The position numbers were made by a program, and so were the translations under genes. The notes beneath the pieces are model-generated. The model was not told the origin of the DNA, did not search any database, and saw only the letters and a list, made by a program, of their open reading frames with translations. From Clostridia bacterium (GTDB lineage: Bacteria; Bacillota; Clostridia; Lachnospirales; Lachnospiraceae): a DNA stretch of 34,490 bases. Positions within the stretch are counted from its first letter, which is position 1. Every line of letters starts with the position of its first letter. Location: the NCBI GenBank assembly GCA_910575725.1, contig CAJTFE010000046.1, forward strand, positions 1-34,490, in the 5' to 3' direction. This document shows positions 15,725-23,804 of the stretch, piece after piece.

Positions 15725-16657
15725 TTAACTTTCCTCAATCATATCAAGATTACGTTCAAATATGGTTTCAAACCGGATACTCTCCTGGTAGGTAATATTC
15801 GTCTCTCCATTGATCAGAATCTGCACCTTGCTGATTCCCGGCAGCTCCGTAAGAGAATTCACAATGGAGTACACCGGCACCATCTCAAGGACATCATAGC
15901 CCTGTCCCAGAAAGCCCTTGTCAAGATTCACATAGCAGATTCCGTCCTTGGTGGATACGCTGACAATCTTTGTCTCCGGAGGAATGGCCGGATAAGCCTT
16001 CTCTGTAATGGGTCCCTTGATCAGCTGTTCCACCACCAGCTTCTCCACAGACATATTGCTGCTGTAGTGAACCTCTACCCGTTCTCCTACCAGCCTGTCT
16101 CCCTTCTCGTTGGCAAAGTAAAGCTGCAGGGTGGTCATGGTGTATGTGTTGATCTCATTTCCGGCATTCTCCACAAAGCTTTCCTCGTTCAAGGGACCGA
16201 TGGGCGTCTCGTTGGAATCCAGAAGAGGTTTGTCCCCTACCAGGAAGGATACATACTCCACCTCCGGAATCTGGCACAGCGTCCGCACAACGGCAGAACG
16301 GCAGAGAATCTCATAGGGCTTGCTCATCTCCAGATAAGGCTGGGCAAAGGACAGGGAAAGCTGTCCGTTTTCCAGGGTATAATTCAGAAGAAACACATTG
16401 TCAGGAATTGCAGATTTCAGCTCTCCGTCCACAGAATCCTCCTGCAGGCAGAGAATGAACTCTTCCAGCAGCTCCTGCCCATTCTCGGCGGCCGGGGCAT
16501 AAGCCTCCTTCACCACAGCCGTTTCCTCTTTGTTGATATAATAAACCTGATATCCTTTTGGCTCCCTGGGCTCCTCCTTCTGACGGGCGCAGCCCCCCAG
16601 GACAATTGCCAGCAGAACCAGAAGCATGGCAGACGCCATAGGCCTGTTTTTTCTCAT
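15725..16657 (-). CDS. GerMN-domain lipoprotein
   Basis: The 310-residue product has a lipoprotein signal (MRKNRPMASAMLLVLLAIVL then GGC, lipidated Cys23). Two repeated units follow, roughly 70-175 and 195-300, each with the GerMN pattern: NLDKGFLGQGYDVLEMVPVY and IVNSLTELPGISKVQILING in the second copy, and a similar LSFAQPYLEMSKPYEILCRS block in the first. GerM of Bacillus subtilis is a sporulation/germination lipoprotein, and GerMN domains also occur as accessory domains with two-component systems (LpqB). It sits 31 bases after the histidine kinase and 3 bases before comEC, so a link to signal sensing by that kinase is plausible but inferred. Confidence 0.9.
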   Translation of the reverse strand: MRKNRPMASAMLLVLLAIVLGGCARQKEEPREPKGYQVYYINKEETAVVKEAYAPAAENGQELLEEFILCLQEDSVDGELKSAIPDNVFLLNYTLENGQLSLSFAQPYLEMSKPYEILCRSAVVRTLCQIPEVEYVSFLVGDKPLLDSNETPIGPLNEESFVENAGNEINTYTMTTLQLYFANEKGDRLVGERVEVHYSSNMSVEKLVVEQLIKGPITEKAYPAIPPETKIVSVSTKDGICYVNLDKGFLGQGYDVLEMVPVYSIVNSLTELPGISKVQILINGETNITYQESIRFETIFERNLDMIEES

Positions 16658-16688
16658 CGCTTACCTCCCAAGCACCTGCACAAACCGT

Positions 16689-18146
16689 CTATGCAATATA
16701 ATTCAGTGGAATACGAACCGCAAAGGTGGTTCCCTCCCCCAGATGACTGGTTACCTTAACCGCGCCCTTATGTACCTGTATGGCGCTTCTTGTAATGGCA
16801 AGCCCTAAGCCTGTTCCGTCAATCTCGTTGGAATGGGACTTGTCCACCCGGTAAAAGCGTTCAAAAATATAATCAATGGATTCTTCGGGAATTCCCATGC
16901 CGGAATCCATAACCTTCACATAGAAAAACTTATGATCCGCATCCAGGGATACGTGAACCCAGCCGTTTTCCCTGTTATATTTCACTGCATTTTCCATCAG
17001 GTTGGTAAAGGCCAGGGTCAGACGTCCGGCATCCACCTCCGCCGTCACAGGGCGGAAGCTCTCCAATACCATCTCGATGTTTTTCCGGCTGGCAATGGGC
17101 CGCAGACGCTTTAAAATCAGCTCCAGCAGATCGTTGATGTCCACCGGCTCGATATTCAGGTTCGCCGCCTTCTTGTCCATCTTCACCAGGGACAATAGAT
17201 CTGTAATGATCTTATTCTCCCTCTCGATCTCCTCCGCAATGTCGTTCATAAACTCCTGATAGAGCTCTATGGGAACCTCCTCCTGGGACAACAGCGAGTC
17301 TGCCAGCACCTTCATGGAGGTCAGAGGCGTCTTCAGCTCATGGGACACATTGGACACAAATTCCTGACGGGACTCATCCAGCACCCGCATCTGATTCATA
17401 ATCTTATTGAATTCCTGGGAAATCTGCTCTGTCTCCGTATACGTCTTAACCTTCAAATCCTCTGTACTGTGTCCCTCTGCAATCTCCTGCAGGGAGTGTA
17501 TCATCCGCTTAAGAGGCCGATCCAGAAAATAAGACAGAAGCACCGCAAAGGTCAGCACCAGCACGCCGCAGATCAGAACAAAGATCCGGGCATTCCCCGT
17601 CAACACATCCAGATTGTCCCAGATACTGTCTGTGGACACGCTCACCAGCAATACCCCCTGTATCTTCTGGGAGTCTGCTTCCTGGATGGGGATGGTCATC
17701 TCTATGTAACGCTTTGTGGAAAGCTGGTTGATGGTCTCCCCCTGAAAACAGCGGATCACTTCCTCCGACACCACCAGCTTTCCCTCAATGAGACCGTAGG
17801 TATCCCGAATCACCTTGAAATTCTCGTCAATGACAATAATCCGGCCGTCATACAGGTTGGAAAGCTGCGTCAATTCTCCGCCGATAAGCTCTGAAGAAGG
17901 ATCCTTCAGATAATTATAGCTGATAAGCTGATTGGACAGAATCCGGCACTGGTTCTGCACATCCGTCCCTCTGACCTTGATTGCCCGTTCCCGGTAGCTG
18001 TCCAGGATGCCGGATGCGACAATGAGCATAGGCAGCCAGCCGGCCAGAAGAAGAACCAGGAACACCCGGAACTTTAAACTTTTTAAATATGTAATAACAA
18101 CTCTATGCCTGGAAATAATAGCCCACTCCCCACTTTGTGTGAACAT
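16689..18146 (-). CDS. Sensor histidine kinase with HAMP domain
   Basis: A membrane kinase with two membrane helices (about 25-46 and 187-208) flanking an extracytoplasmic sensor domain of about 140 residues. A HAMP linker follows (about 208-262), then the dimerisation domain with phospho-accepting His269 in SNVSHELKTPLTS, and the ATPase domain with N-box NLMENAVKY (382-390), G1 DSGMGIP (414-420) and G2 GTGLGLA (444-450). All catalytic motifs are intact. The domain order resembles ResE/PhoR-type kinases. The start is uncertain: the ATG at 18146 overlaps the regulator gene by 44 bases and has no good Shine-Dalgarno. No ATG, GTG or TTG lies between the regulator stop and the first membrane helix, so initiation may be at 18146 or at a rare codon such as ATT just before the regulator stop. 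Confidence 0.94.
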   Translation of the reverse strand: MFTQSGEWAIISRHRVVITYLKSLKFRVFLVLLLAGWLPMLIVASGILDSYRERAIKVRGTDVQNQCRILSNQLISYNYLKDPSSELIGGELTQLSNLYDGRIIVIDENFKVIRDTYGLIEGKLVVSEEVIRCFQGETINQLSTKRYIEMTIPIQEADSQKIQGVLLVSVSTDSIWDNLDVLTGNARIFVLICGVLVLTFAVLLSYFLDRPLKRMIHSLQEIAEGHSTEDLKVKTYTETEQISQEFNKIMNQMRVLDESRQEFVSNVSHELKTPLTSMKVLADSLLSQEEVPIELYQEFMNDIAEEIERENKIITDLLSLVKMDKKAANLNIEPVDINDLLELILKRLRPIASRKNIEMVLESFRPVTAEVDAGRLTLAFTNLMENAVKYNRENGWVHVSLDADHKFFYVKVMDSGMGIPEESIDYIFERFYRVDKSHSNEIDGTGLGLAITRSAIQVHKGAVKVTSHLGEGTTFAVRIPLNYIA

Positions 18147-18789
18147 ACTTAGGTTCGCTTGGATTTGTCTCTATCTTTTCCCGGAGACGCCGGATATGCA
18201 CATCCACGGTTCGCACATCCCCCGGATACTCGTAGCCCCATACGGTGTTCAGAAGGCTCTCACGTCCATAGACCTTCCCCGGATTCAGCGCCATCAGCTC
18301 CAGAAGATCGAATTCCTTTGCAGTCAGATTGATCTCCTTCCCGGCAATGAACAGACGGCGGCTCTCCAGATCCATCCGAAGCTCCGAAGCCTCCACAACC
18401 TTGCCCTGGCTTCCCTTCTCCGGCCTGCCTGTCCGACGCATAATGGCCTTGATCCGGGCCTTGATCTCCAGAATGTTAAAGGGCTTCGTGATATAATCAT
18501 CCGCCCCATACTCCAGGCCGAGGATCTTGTCCATATCGTCTCCCTTGGCGGTGAGCATCACAATGGGCATATTGGAAAATTCACGAATCTGCTGGCAGAC
18601 CTCGAAGCCGTCCATCTTCGGCAGCATTACATCCAGAAGTACCATATCGTATTCCTTGCTTCGGGCGTATTCCAGGGCTTCCTCTCCGTCGTAAGCGCAG
18701 TCCACTTCCATTCCTTCCTGCTCCAGACTGAAACGCAGGCCCTTTACAATCAGCTTTTCATCGTCAACTACCAATACCTTTTTTGCCAT
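18103..18789 (-). CDS. OmpR/PhoB-family response regulator
   Basis: A 228-residue transcription regulator. The receiver domain has the acidic pair Asp9/Asp10, phospho-accepting Asp53 in LLDVMLP, Thr80 and Lys102 in ITKPF. A winged-helix DNA-binding domain follows, with ESLLNTVWGYEYPGDVRTVD, HIRRLREKIE and WGVGYYF. The DNA-binding half is close to WalR/VicR in wording, so it may control cell-envelope genes, but WalR identity is not proven and the genomic context differs. The start is placed at ATG 18789-18787, which begins MAKKVLVVDDEK; a longer reading adds an unlikely N-terminus. It starts 13 bases after comEA and overlaps the kinase gene. Confidence 0.95.
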   Translation of the reverse strand: MAKKVLVVDDEKLIVKGLRFSLEQEGMEVDCAYDGEEALEYARSKEYDMVLLDVMLPKMDGFEVCQQIREFSNMPIVMLTAKGDDMDKILGLEYGADDYITKPFNILEIKARIKAIMRRTGRPEKGSQGKVVEASELRMDLESRRLFIAGKEINLTAKEFDLLELMALNPGKVYGRESLLNTVWGYEYPGDVRTVDVHIRRLREKIETNPSEPKYVHTKWGVGYYFQA

Positions 18790-18802
18790 TTTTCTGCCTC
18801 TT

Positions 18803-19390
18803 TCACACTGTAATCTGATCCTTGATCTTTTCAAAAACCCGTTCCTTGATTCCGGGAATCTGCATCAGCTCTTCTATGGTCTGAAAGCCCCCGTGGGTCT
18901 CCCTGTACTTAAGGATATCCTCTGCCTTAGACTCCCCGATTCCCCGAAGCGTTGTAAGCTCCTCTGCCGAAGCCTGATTCAGATTCACCAGGCTGCTCTC
19001 CGCCGCCAGAGCCTCCTCCTTAAGCTTCTCCTCCTGTTCCCTGGAGGGAACTTCTATCTTTTGTCCGTCTGCGAGATGCTCCGCCAGATTCAGCCAGCTT
19101 TCTGCCGCCTCCTCCGTCATTCCGCCGGCTGCCTCCACCGCCGCTGCCGTCCGGGCCTCTGCCTCCAGCTCATAGACCCCCGGATTCCTTACCTCGCCGC
19201 AGACATAGACGCAGATTTTGGCGGGAGCTTTTTCCTCTGCCTCCTCATCCTCTTCGCTTTTCTCTGCCCTTAAGGGCTCCTCCAGGGTCTCTTCGCTGTC
19301 ATAGAGCACAGGCTGGCTCTTACAGCCGGCACAGAGCAGAACCACTACTGCCCACAGACTCCATACCATTCGTTTTACGTTCTTCCTCAT
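18803..19390 (-). CDS. comEA: ComEA-like DNA-binding lipoprotein
   Basis: ComEA is the surface receptor that binds incoming double-stranded DNA in natural transformation. The 195-residue product has a lipoprotein-type signal ending LLCAGC (Cys23), an acidic linker, an SLBB domain (about 57-115, ICVYVCGEVRNPGVYELE), and a C-terminal helix-hairpin-helix pair (about 133-195: LNQASAEELTTLRGIGESKA and LMQIPGIKERVFEKIKDQ). Bacillus ComEA is anchored by a transmembrane helix; here lipid anchoring is predicted. It is the first gene of an operon that ends with comEC, the transport partner. GAAGATGAGG around the start gives a weak ribosome-binding site. Its promoter candidate lies at 19441-19469. Confidence 0.92.
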   Translation of the reverse strand: MRKNVKRMVWSLWAVVVLLCAGCKSQPVLYDSEETLEEPLRAEKSEEDEEAEEKAPAKICVYVCGEVRNPGVYELEAEARTAAAVEAAGGMTEEAAESWLNLAEHLADGQKIEVPSREQEEKLKEEALAAESSLVNLNQASAEELTTLRGIGESKAEDILKYRETHGGFQTIEELMQIPGIKERVFEKIKDQITV

Positions 19391-19440
19391 CTTCCAGATC
19401 CTTTCCTTCGGACCCGGACCCCTCTGATTCAGACATTCTT

Positions 19441-19469
19441 AGTGTAGCTGATTTTTCAGATGATTACAA
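19441..19469 (-). promoter_or_regulatory. Promoter candidate of the comEA operon
   Basis: Read on the minus strand, TTGTAA (19469-19464) and TACACT (19446-19441) are separated by 17 bases. The spacer contains CTGAAAAATCAG, a small inverted repeat that could be an operator. The leader to the comEA start would be about 45 bases. Confidence 0.55.
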
Positions 19470-19512
19470 CCTTTTTTTCATTTCCGTTTCATTTGAGCAC
19501 AGCCCTTTTGAA

Positions 19513-19944
19513 TTATTCCCATTTGAACAGGACGACGCCGGCGATGGCAATGGCCATCCCCAGAAGCTTCCGCCATTCCAGCGCTGCCTTTTCCACGCCG
19601 AACATGCCGAAAAGCTCAATGAGATAGGCCACAATCAGCTGGGAAATCACAATCAGCATCACTGCCCTGGCCGGGCCTAAGCTGTTCATGCTCTGAATCA
19701 CCGTAAAGGTAATAAAAGCGCCAATCACGCCTCCCAGCAGCATATATTTGGGACTTACCTGGAATACGTTCATCAGATTTTCCCGCTCCCGGAAGGCCCA
19801 CACAGCCAGGCAGGTGAGAAGGGCGGAAAACTGTACCCAGCTTGCGGATGCCCACATACTGCTGCTCTTCGTAACTTCTGTATTGAATACCCCTTGAATA
19901 CTCATCAGCGCCCCGGAAATAAGGGCAACAAAAATTCCAATCAT
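19513..19944 (-). CDS. YdcZ-type (DUF606) DMT family transporter
   Basis: A 143-residue integral membrane protein with five predicted helices, belonging to the small YdcZ/DUF606 branch of the drug/metabolite transporter superfamily. Characteristic pieces are MIGIFVALISGALMSIQGVFN at the N-terminus (short of a full repeat), GGVIGAFITFT in the middle and GMAIAIAGVVLFKWE at the end. Such half-size proteins work as dimers; the substrate is unknown. The ATG follows GAAGGAGGC with 8 bases between. The start region is one arm of a long inverted repeat, described separately, which should make translation conditional. A weak tail follows the gene and no terminator was found. Confidence 0.88.
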   Translation of the reverse strand: MIGIFVALISGALMSIQGVFNTEVTKSSSMWASASWVQFSALLTCLAVWAFRERENLMNVFQVSPKYMLLGGVIGAFITFTVIQSMNSLGPARAVMLIVISQLIVAYLIELFGMFGVEKAALEWRKLLGMAIAIAGVVLFKWE

Positions 19945-20003
19945 AGTAAAAGCCTCCTTCGGTCTCTTTCTCTCTCGTGTTAGCTTTCCCTATGATTGGA
20001 ATT
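19933..20003 (-). promoter_or_regulatory. Start-codon-sequestering inverted repeat at the YdcZ gene
   Basis: On the transcript, AATTCCAATCATAG (20003-19990) is exactly complementary to CTATGATTGGAATT (19946-19933), and the second arm contains the start codon and the next three codons. Two further pairs, one of them G-U, extend the helix to 16. The 43-base loop carries the Shine-Dalgarno GAAGGAGGC. A 14-bp perfect match is unlikely by chance. The mRNA would fold with its start codon buried, so initiation would need a ligand, protein, RNA or temperature shift. No known riboswitch was recognised in the 80 bases upstream, which can form a further stem (GTCAC/GTGAC). Confidence 0.7.
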
Positions 20004-20083
20004 CTATTCGCCTGGCACAGCAGCAGCTTCTGTCCCCCTGTCACTGTTCACTCCGTGACTGGCAGTACCTGTCTGCGCTGTGT

Positions 20084-21493
20084 TTACTCTTCTGTCTGAA
20101 GCTGGGTCTGTACAGACTGATTCACAGCGTCAATCTCCTCCTGTACGTCATTCCCCCGCCAGATGTTGGCAAAGACAATCTCCATCTCAATCCAATAATT
20201 GGAGAGATCCGTGATCTTCGGAACCTCCACGGAATCCTCGTACTGGGCAATCAAAATCTCCATTTCACTGTTTGCGTAGCTGACTCCCATTTTTACAGGC
20301 ATCTTATCTGTCATGGTGTAAAGGTCGTTTGCCTTGTCGTAGGTAAGGTACTTTGCAAAAGCTTTCGCCAGATCACGCTCTCTGGAGTAAGCGTTCACAG
20401 CTACGGAGTTGGTTACGGAAAGCCCCTTTGTATGAAGCCCTTCCGTCAGATCCGGCACCTGGGCGATTCCGTAAAAATACCCGTTATCCGCAGGCGTCTC
20501 CTCCGGTACTTCCTCCTCTGGTACTTCCGCCTCCGGAGCCCCTTCTTCCGGCTCCGCCTCCCCGCCTTCCTCTCCCTCTGCAGGTTCCTGCGCTTCTTCC
20601 TCGGGAATCTGGTACACCAGCCCCTCCGCAATCGCCGCATCCAGCCTTGCAATAGCGTCGGTTTTCGCTATGGTATATACAATCTTTCCGTCAATAAATT
20701 CCTGCAGCACATTGTCTGTAGTCACCTCGTCCGCATCAATGGCAAAGAATGCGTTCAGGCTCTGGTAGTACTTCAGGCACTCGATAATCTCCTCCGCAGA
20801 CAGCTGCACCTCCGCCTTATTATCCCCGGTGGGCCCTCCCAGGTTCACATAATTGGCGATAAAAAAGAAATTAAAGAAAATATCCGCCACATTCCACTTA
20901 AAAATGCTTTCTACATTTTCCGTACCTGCGCCCGACTCAAAATTATCCGCATAGGCAAGAATCTCGTCTATGGCTTTCGGAGCGGCATCTGTGTAGCCTT
21001 TATTATAAAGAAGAAAGCAAGTCTCAAAATAAAAGGGGTAAGCCATCAGTTTTCCGCCGCAGGTCGCTGCGTCCAGAGCCTTCTGAGGGAAGAACGCCTC
21101 CAGCTCCTGCTTTGTAAAGCTGTCATTCTCCACTGCCAGGCCGGCCAGTCTCGCCTTTTCCAAAAGCTCGCTGGAGGTTACAAAGAGATCCGGGCCGCCC
21201 AGGTCTGATATACTGGCTGTATTGATATTCTCGATATAATCCACTGCCGTAACAAGCTGAAGGGTAATCTCTACCTTGTGCTGCTCCTCAAATTCTGCCG
21301 CCGCCTCTACCAGATAGGCATTCAGCTTGTCGTCTGTGTACCAGAGGGTCAGCTTGGGCTTTTCTTTCGTCAGTTCTTCCTCCAGAAGTCTCTGCTGCTC
21401 GTTATGATAGGAAGCCGCCGCCTGTACCATCTGGGAAAACACCAGAAGCACACAGAGAATGGCAAGGGCTCTGCGATATAATTTCTGTCTCAT
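20084..21493 (-). CDS. Extracellular solute-binding protein (family 1-like) with acidic insert
   Basis: A 469-residue secreted binding protein of the sugar ABC importer type: LTLWYTDDKLNAYLVEAAAEFEEQ opens the mature domain (fragment 48-71) and LIAQYEDSVEVPK and LSNYWIEMEIVFANI lie near the end. The signal sequence (residues 4-25) ends in VQAAA and has no lipobox cysteine, unusual for a Gram-positive binding protein, which is usually lipid-anchored. Residues 297-336 are almost only Glu, Pro, Gly and Ala, inserted between IVYTIAKTDAIARLD and YGIAQVPDL in the second lobe. No permease or ATPase gene lies nearby, so partner transporter and ligand are unknown. AAAAGGAATG precedes the ATG. Confidence 0.85.
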   Translation of the reverse strand: MRQKLYRRALAILCVLLVFSQMVQAAASYHNEQQRLLEEELTKEKPKLTLWYTDDKLNAYLVEAAAEFEEQHKVEITLQLVTAVDYIENINTASISDLGGPDLFVTSSELLEKARLAGLAVENDSFTKQELEAFFPQKALDAATCGGKLMAYPFYFETCFLLYNKGYTDAAPKAIDEILAYADNFESGAGTENVESIFKWNVADIFFNFFFIANYVNLGGPTGDNKAEVQLSAEEIIECLKYYQSLNAFFAIDADEVTTDNVLQEFIDGKIVYTIAKTDAIARLDAAIAEGLVYQIPEEEAQEPAEGEEGGEAEPEEGAPEAEVPEEEVPEETPADNGYFYGIAQVPDLTEGLHTKGLSVTNSVAVNAYSRERDLAKAFAKYLTYDKANDLYTMTDKMPVKMGVSYANSEMEILIAQYEDSVEVPKITDLSNYWIEMEIVFANIWRGNDVQEEIDAVNQSVQTQLQTEE

Positions 21494-21509
21494 AAATCAT
21501 TCCTTTTCT

Positions 21510-21540
21510 AAGTAAATAAGAATCCCGCCTGTGGGATTCT
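21510..21540 (-). terminator. Weak terminator after argD
   Basis: On the minus strand AGAATCCC (21540-21533) pairs with GGGATTCT (21526-21519) over a 6-base loop and is followed by the T-rich TATTTACTT. It lies 49 bases after the argD stop and just upstream of the solute-binding protein gene. The T tract is interrupted, so termination may be partial. Confidence 0.5.
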
Positions 21541-21588
21541 GCGCCGCAGACGCATCGCGGCAGCGGCATCTTCCTCGGCGTATGAAAT

Positions 21589-22782
21589 TCAAAATGCGCT
21601 CACAAGCTTCTCGATCATCTCGTCCACATGCTCCTTCTCAATAATCAGAGGCGGAACCAGGCGAAGGACATTGCTTCCCGCCGTGATAATCAAAAGACCT
21701 GCTTCCTGTGATTTTACCACAATTTCGCCCACAGGTCTACCCTGGACTTCCAATCCCTGGATCAGTCCCTTTCCCCGGCGCTCCTTTATAAAATCATAGG
21801 CTTCTGCCAGGGCATCCAGCTTCTCCTCCAGATATGCGCTTACCCTGCGGACATGATCGATGATCTGATTTTCTTCAAAAAGGTCGAAAACTGCGCTGAC
21901 TGCAGCGCAGGCAAAGGGATTGCCTCCATAGGTGGTTCCGTGATCGCCCGGAACCAAGGATGCTTTTGCTGCCTTTTCATTCAGCACAAAGGCCCCCACA
22001 GGAACGCCGCAGCCAAGGGCCTTGGCACAAGTCATCACATCGGGCTCCACACCGTATTCCTGCCATGCAAACATATGGCCCGTGCGGCCCATGCCGCACT
22101 GGATCTCGTCCAGGATAAGCAGAATATCCCGTTCCTCACAGAGCGCCTTCACACCCCTTAAGAATTCCTCCGAGGCCGGGTAAATACCGCCCTCGCCCTG
22201 GACGGTTTCTAGGATAACGGCACAGGTTCTGTCTGTAAGCTGCGCCCGGACGCTGTCCAGATCGTTATAATCGGCAAAACGGATGCCCCCCACCAGGGGA
22301 CGGAACGGCGCCTGGTAGGCCTCATTTCCCGTCACGGACAGAGCGCCCATACTTCTGCCGTGAAAGGAATGCTTCATGGCAATGATCTCATGATCTTCTC
22401 TCTTATCCTTCAGCCAGGCATACTTTCTGGCTGTTTTCAACGCTCCCTCAATGGCTTCCGTGCCGCTGTTGGTGAAAAATACCCGGCTCATGCCGCTGGC
22501 CTTCACAAGCTTCTCGGCAGCCTCCATGGCCGGAATATTGTAAAACAGATTGGAGGTGTGGCAGAGCTTGTCAATCTGCCTCTTCAATGCCTCGTCATAG
22601 CCCGGATAGTGATAGCCCAGAGCCTGAACTGCGATGCCGGCTGCAAAATCCAGGTACTTCTTTCCCTCCGTGTCGCAGAGATAGACGCCCTCGCCCTTTT
22701 CCAGCACAAGAGGATAACGGTTATAGGTATGTAAGACGGCTTCCTCCGCGCGCTTGATGATGGTCTCTTTATTCTCCGTCAT
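21589..22782 (-). CDS. argD: Acetylornithine aminotransferase
   Basis: A class III pyridoxal-phosphate aminotransferase that converts N-acetylglutamate semialdehyde to N-acetylornithine in arginine synthesis. The 397 residues include GYHYPGYDEAL, NSGTEAIEGALKTARK (105-120), FHGRSMGALSVTG (140-152), ILDEIQCGMGRTG (223-235) and the cofactor-binding Lys254 in TCAKALGCGVPVGAF. Length and motifs are normal. The start overlaps the argB stop by 14 bases, so the two enzymes, which act two steps apart in the pathway, are co-translated. The enzyme between them (argC) and argJ are not in the window. Confidence 0.95.
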   Translation of the reverse strand: MTENKETIIKRAEEAVLHTYNRYPLVLEKGEGVYLCDTEGKKYLDFAAGIAVQALGYHYPGYDEALKRQIDKLCHTSNLFYNIPAMEAAEKLVKASGMSRVFFTNSGTEAIEGALKTARKYAWLKDKREDHEIIAMKHSFHGRSMGALSVTGNEAYQAPFRPLVGGIRFADYNDLDSVRAQLTDRTCAVILETVQGEGGIYPASEEFLRGVKALCEERDILLILDEIQCGMGRTGHMFAWQEYGVEPDVMTCAKALGCGVPVGAFVLNEKAAKASLVPGDHGTTYGGNPFACAAVSAVFDLFEENQIIDHVRRVSAYLEEKLDALAEAYDFIKERRGKGLIQGLEVQGRPVGEIVVKSQEAGLLIITAGSNVLRLVPPLIIEKEHVDEMIEKLVSAF

Positions 22783-23674
22783 AATAATTGTTTTCTCCTT
22801 CGCTTAAGATAGCTGTGCCGATTCCTTTGTTGGTGAAAATCTCCAGAAGCAGGCAGTGTGCAATCCGCCCGTCCAGAATATGCACCCTGGATACGCCGTT
22901 TTCAATAGCTTCAATACAATTGTTAAGCTTCGGCAGCATACCGCCCCCGATGGTTCCGCCTTCGATAAGCTTCCTTGCTTCCTTTACATGCAGCTCGGAA
23001 ATCAAGGTAGCAGGATCTTCCGGATCCCGGTAGACACCCTCAATATCTGTGAGAAACGCCAGCTTTTCCGCATTGACGGCCCTTGCAATGGCGCAGGCCG
23101 CGTCGTCTGCATTGATGTTGTAGGTCTGGAAATCCTCGTCCATTCCCACCGGACACACAATAGGAAGAAAATCCTTTTCCAGCAGATCGTAGAGGATCTT
23201 GGGATTTACCTCTGTGATCTCCCCTACAAAACCGATGTCCTCTCCGTTGGAATATTTTTTCTCTACCTTAAGAAGACCGCCGTCCTTGCCGCTGATGCTC
23301 ACAGCCTTGACGCCCAGCTCCTGCACCATCTGCACCAGGCTCTTTCCGACCTTGCCAAGAACCATCTCTGCAATCTCCATGGTATCTGCGTCTGTCACCC
23401 TCAGACCGTTGATAAAGCGAGGCTCCATGCCGACCTTTCCCACCCAGCGGCTAATCTCCTTGCCGCCGCCGTGGACGATAATGGGTTTGAAGCCTACCAG
23501 CTTTAAAAGGGTGACGTCTTTGATGACGTTGCGCTTCAGTTCCTCGTCTATCATGGCGCTTCCGCCGTATTTTACTACAATTATTTTCCGGTTGAACCTC
23601 TGGATATAAGGCAGAGCCTCGATTAAGACCTGCGCCTTCTCCAGGGAACGCTTCATTTCTTCTTCCCTGCTCAT
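22769..23674 (-). CDS. argB: Acetylglutamate kinase
   Basis: ArgB phosphorylates N-acetylglutamate, usually the arginine-inhibited step in organisms with the acetyl-cycling pathway. The product (301 residues) has the amino-acid-kinase motifs IIVVKYGGSAM, KPIIVHGGGKEIS, NGLRVTDADTMEI and INADDAACAIARAVNAEK, and ends with a GGMLPKLNNCIEAIENG nucleotide-binding segment. ATG 23674 lies 6 bases after GAGGAG; an adjacent ATG at 23677 and a longer reading to 23746 are less likely. The N-terminal helix before the kinase core (about 25 residues) is the type found in arginine-sensitive enzymes. A consensus promoter lies about 100 bases upstream. Confidence 0.95.
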   Translation of the reverse strand: MSREEEMKRSLEKAQVLIEALPYIQRFNRKIIVVKYGGSAMIDEELKRNVIKDVTLLKLVGFKPIIVHGGGKEISRWVGKVGMEPRFINGLRVTDADTMEIAEMVLGKVGKSLVQMVQELGVKAVSISGKDGGLLKVEKKYSNGEDIGFVGEITEVNPKILYDLLEKDFLPIVCPVGMDEDFQTYNINADDAACAIARAVNAEKLAFLTDIEGVYRDPEDPATLISELHVKEARKLIEGGTIGGGMLPKLNNCIEAIENGVSRVHILDGRIAHCLLLEIFTNKGIGTAILSEGENNYYDGE

Positions 23675-23776
23675 CATAATCTCCTCATACTTCTCAATTG
23701 TCCCACCCTCCCCCGGTAAAAAAGAATCCGCTGTTCTGTCTGCCAAGGGTAAGCTGTGATAATGTCTCTGGCATTT

Positions 23777-23804
23777 ATTATAAACGTTGAAACGGACATG
23801 TCAA
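23777..23804 (-). promoter_or_regulatory. Consensus promoter of argB-argD
   Basis: On the minus strand TTGACA (23804-23799) and TATAAT (23782-23777) are separated by 16 bases; both hexamers are perfect. Transcription would start near 23770. No convincing ARG box was seen. Confidence 0.8.

Noticed and set aside
18007..18813. 268-codon plus-strand frame across the response regulator gene
   Set aside because: Antisense to a response regulator with all catalytic residues; no start signals.
19945..20083. Known riboswitch (guanidine, preQ1 or yybP type) upstream of the YdcZ gene
   Set aside because: The region folds, but I could not find the conserved core of any class. It is kept only as an unnamed structured leader.
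20432..21208. 258-codon open frame antisense to the solute-binding protein gene
   Set aside because: Arg/Leu-rich translation without domains; it depends on the low-complexity insert of the real gene.
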